A stretch of 13,349 bases of DNA from Clostridia bacterium (lineage in GTDB: Bacteria; Bacillota; Clostridia; Christensenellales; Borkfalkiaceae). A program made the position numbers and the translations under genes. The stretch lies in assembly GCA_900770685.1 (NCBI GenBank), contig CAAGLC010000013.1, positions 1-13,349 on the forward strand, written 5' to 3'. The notes under the pieces were generated by a model. It searched no databases. It was not told the DNA's origin and worked only from the letters and a program-made list of their open reading frames with translations. Shown one piece after another: positions 12,411 to 13,349 of this stretch (positions are counted from its first letter, which is position 1; each line of letters begins with the position of its first letter).

Positions 12411-13349
12411 ATGATTACACACGGCAATGCAATTGAAATTTTGTGCGGAAACGCTAACAGACCTTTAGCAGAAGCGGTAGCAAGAGAATTAAAACTCCCG
12501 TTGTCCGAAGCAGAAGTTGGAAAATTTTCCGATGGAGAAATTAGTATAACGTTACCCCAAACGGTTAGAGGAAAGGATATATTCATAATACAATCGACCT
12601 CGTCGCCGGTAAACGATAACCTTATGGAGCTTCTCATCTTAATAGATGCCTGTAAAAGAGCGTCTGCGGGAAGAATAACCGCAGTTATTCCGTATTTTGG
12701 ATACGCAAGACAAGACAGAAAGGCAAGACCGAGAGATCCAATCACGGCAAAATTGGTTGCCGATATGTTGACGACGGCTGGAGCAGATAGAGTTATGACT
12801 ATGGATCTTCACGCCGCTCAAATTCAAGGCTTTTTCGAGATTCCCGTTGATCACTTATACGGCGCTCCTCTTTTAGCAAAATACTACAAGAAGAGAATGA
12901 ACGAAAATTGGACTATCGTTTCACCGGACGTTGGTAGCGTTGGACGTGCTAGAAACTTTGCTTCAAGAGTAAACGCATCGCTCGCGATAGTGGACAAGAG
13001 AAGACCTAGAGCAAACGCTATAGAAGTTATGAACGTAATAGGCGACGTTGAAGGTAAAACTTGTCTTATGATCGACGATATGATTGATACTGCAGGCACT
13101 ATTTGTCAAGGCGCTCAAGCGTTGATTAATAACGGTGCTAAGGAAGTTTTTGCTTGCTGTACGCACGGTGTTCTTTCAGGACCGGCAATGAAAAGACTTA
13201 CGGAATCTCCAATAAAAGAGATTGCCGTTTTGGACACCATAGATATTCCTGAAGAAATCAAAAACAATCCAAAGATAAAGGTGTTATCGTCGGCAAAACT
13301 TATCGCAAGGGCAATAAGTATGGTATTTGCAGATACTTCGCTTTCTGCA
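12411..13349 (+). CDS. prs: Ribose-phosphate pyrophosphokinase (PRPP synthetase), 3'-truncated by window edge
   Basis: Prs makes PRPP from ribose 5-phosphate and ATP for nucleotide, NAD, His and Trp synthesis. The 313 codons present fill the frame to the last base. Family members are about 315-320 residues and often end in S-x-S-x-L-F, so only a few codons should be missing. The start MITHGNAIEILCGNANRPLAE and EVGKFSDGEI are typical. The ATP-loop segment is YFGYARQDRKARPRDPIT (from residue 95). Catalytic-site H134 is in MDLHAAQIQGFF. DKRRP lies further on, and the PRPP-binding signature MIDDMIDTAGT spans 220-230. It has its own promoter and is probably the first gene of a new transcript. Confidence 0.96.
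   Translation, partial: MITHGNAIEILCGNANRPLAEAVARELKLPLSEAEVGKFSDGEISITLPQTVRGKDIFIIQSTSSPVNDNLMELLILIDACKRASAGRITAVIPYFGYARQDRKARPRDPITAKLVADMLTTAGADRVMTMDLHAAQIQGFFEIPVDHLYGAPLLAKYYKKRMNENWTIVSPDVGSVGRARNFASRVNASLAIVDKRRPRANAIEVMNVIGDVEGKTCLMIDDMIDTAGTICQGAQALINNGAKEVFACCTHGVLSGPAMKRLTESPIKEIAVLDTIDIPEEIKNNPKIKVLSSAKLIARAISMVFADTSLSA

Noticed and set aside
12299..12745. 148-codon open frame on the minus strand.
   Set aside because: It lies mostly opposite the prs coding sequence, has no family resemblance or ribosome site, and overlaps the prs promoter; a shadow of a real gene.

Overview
The window looks like ordinary chromosome from an uncultured, AT-rich Firmicute of class Clostridia, possibly a gut Christensenellales-type lineage. 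The phylum and class call rests on four things. The gene order is ruvC-ruvA-ruvB-queA-tgt-yajC followed by a TIGR04086/DUF3792 membrane protein. RuvC is present where Bacilli use RecU. The glycyl-tRNA synthetase is the single-chain dimeric type. Promoters are sigma-A-like and Shine-Dalgarno sites are AGGAG-like. The order-level guess is weak. I see no phage, transposon, CRISPR, tRNA or rRNA sequence, and there is no gene-free stretch longer than about 150 bases.

Left part (1-6650, all + strand). The window opens inside a protein with two LysM-like repeats. Next is a 185-residue soluble protein with two TerB-like 'ADG...E' segments, which has its own promoter and a strong terminator. A strong promoter then sits directly on the ruvC start codon, so the ruvC mRNA is predicted to be leaderless. 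It opens a tight operon: RuvC, RuvA and RuvB (Holliday-junction processing), then QueA and Tgt (queuosine at tRNA position 34). yajC has its own promoter and encodes an unusual YajC with a signal peptide and a roughly 105-residue extracytoplasmic Ig-like domain before the usual membrane helix and YajC domain. A small four-helix membrane protein (TIGR04086) follows; its TTG start lies in the U-tract of the yajC terminator.

Middle (6651-9042). A bidirectional terminator separates the + strand genes from glyS on the - strand, which has its own promoter and no T-box leader. Behind glyS is a - strand gene for a secreted, probably lipid-anchored protein with a PepSY-like C-terminus. It is divergent from the + strand genes to its right. 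The divergent gap holds an inverted repeat, AAACGGT-N9-ACCGTTT, over the -35 region.

Right part (9043-13349, + strand). A membrane-anchored protein of unknown function is followed by a CPBP (CAAX-like) intramembrane protease, RlmH (23S rRNA methyltransferase), a leaderless-secretion (cytosolic) M14 metallopeptidase and TadA (tRNA adenosine deaminase, inosine 34). Then prs (PRPP synthetase), with its own promoter, runs off the window a few codons before its expected end.

Functionally the window is mainly DNA repair, translation and tRNA wobble-base modification (QueA and Tgt make Q34, TadA makes I34, GlyRS charges tRNA), protein export and PRPP supply. The less ordinary items are the Ig-YajC fusion, the leaderless ruvC, start codons placed inside hairpins or terminators, and an M14 peptidase in which the usual substrate-binding Arg is replaced by Val.
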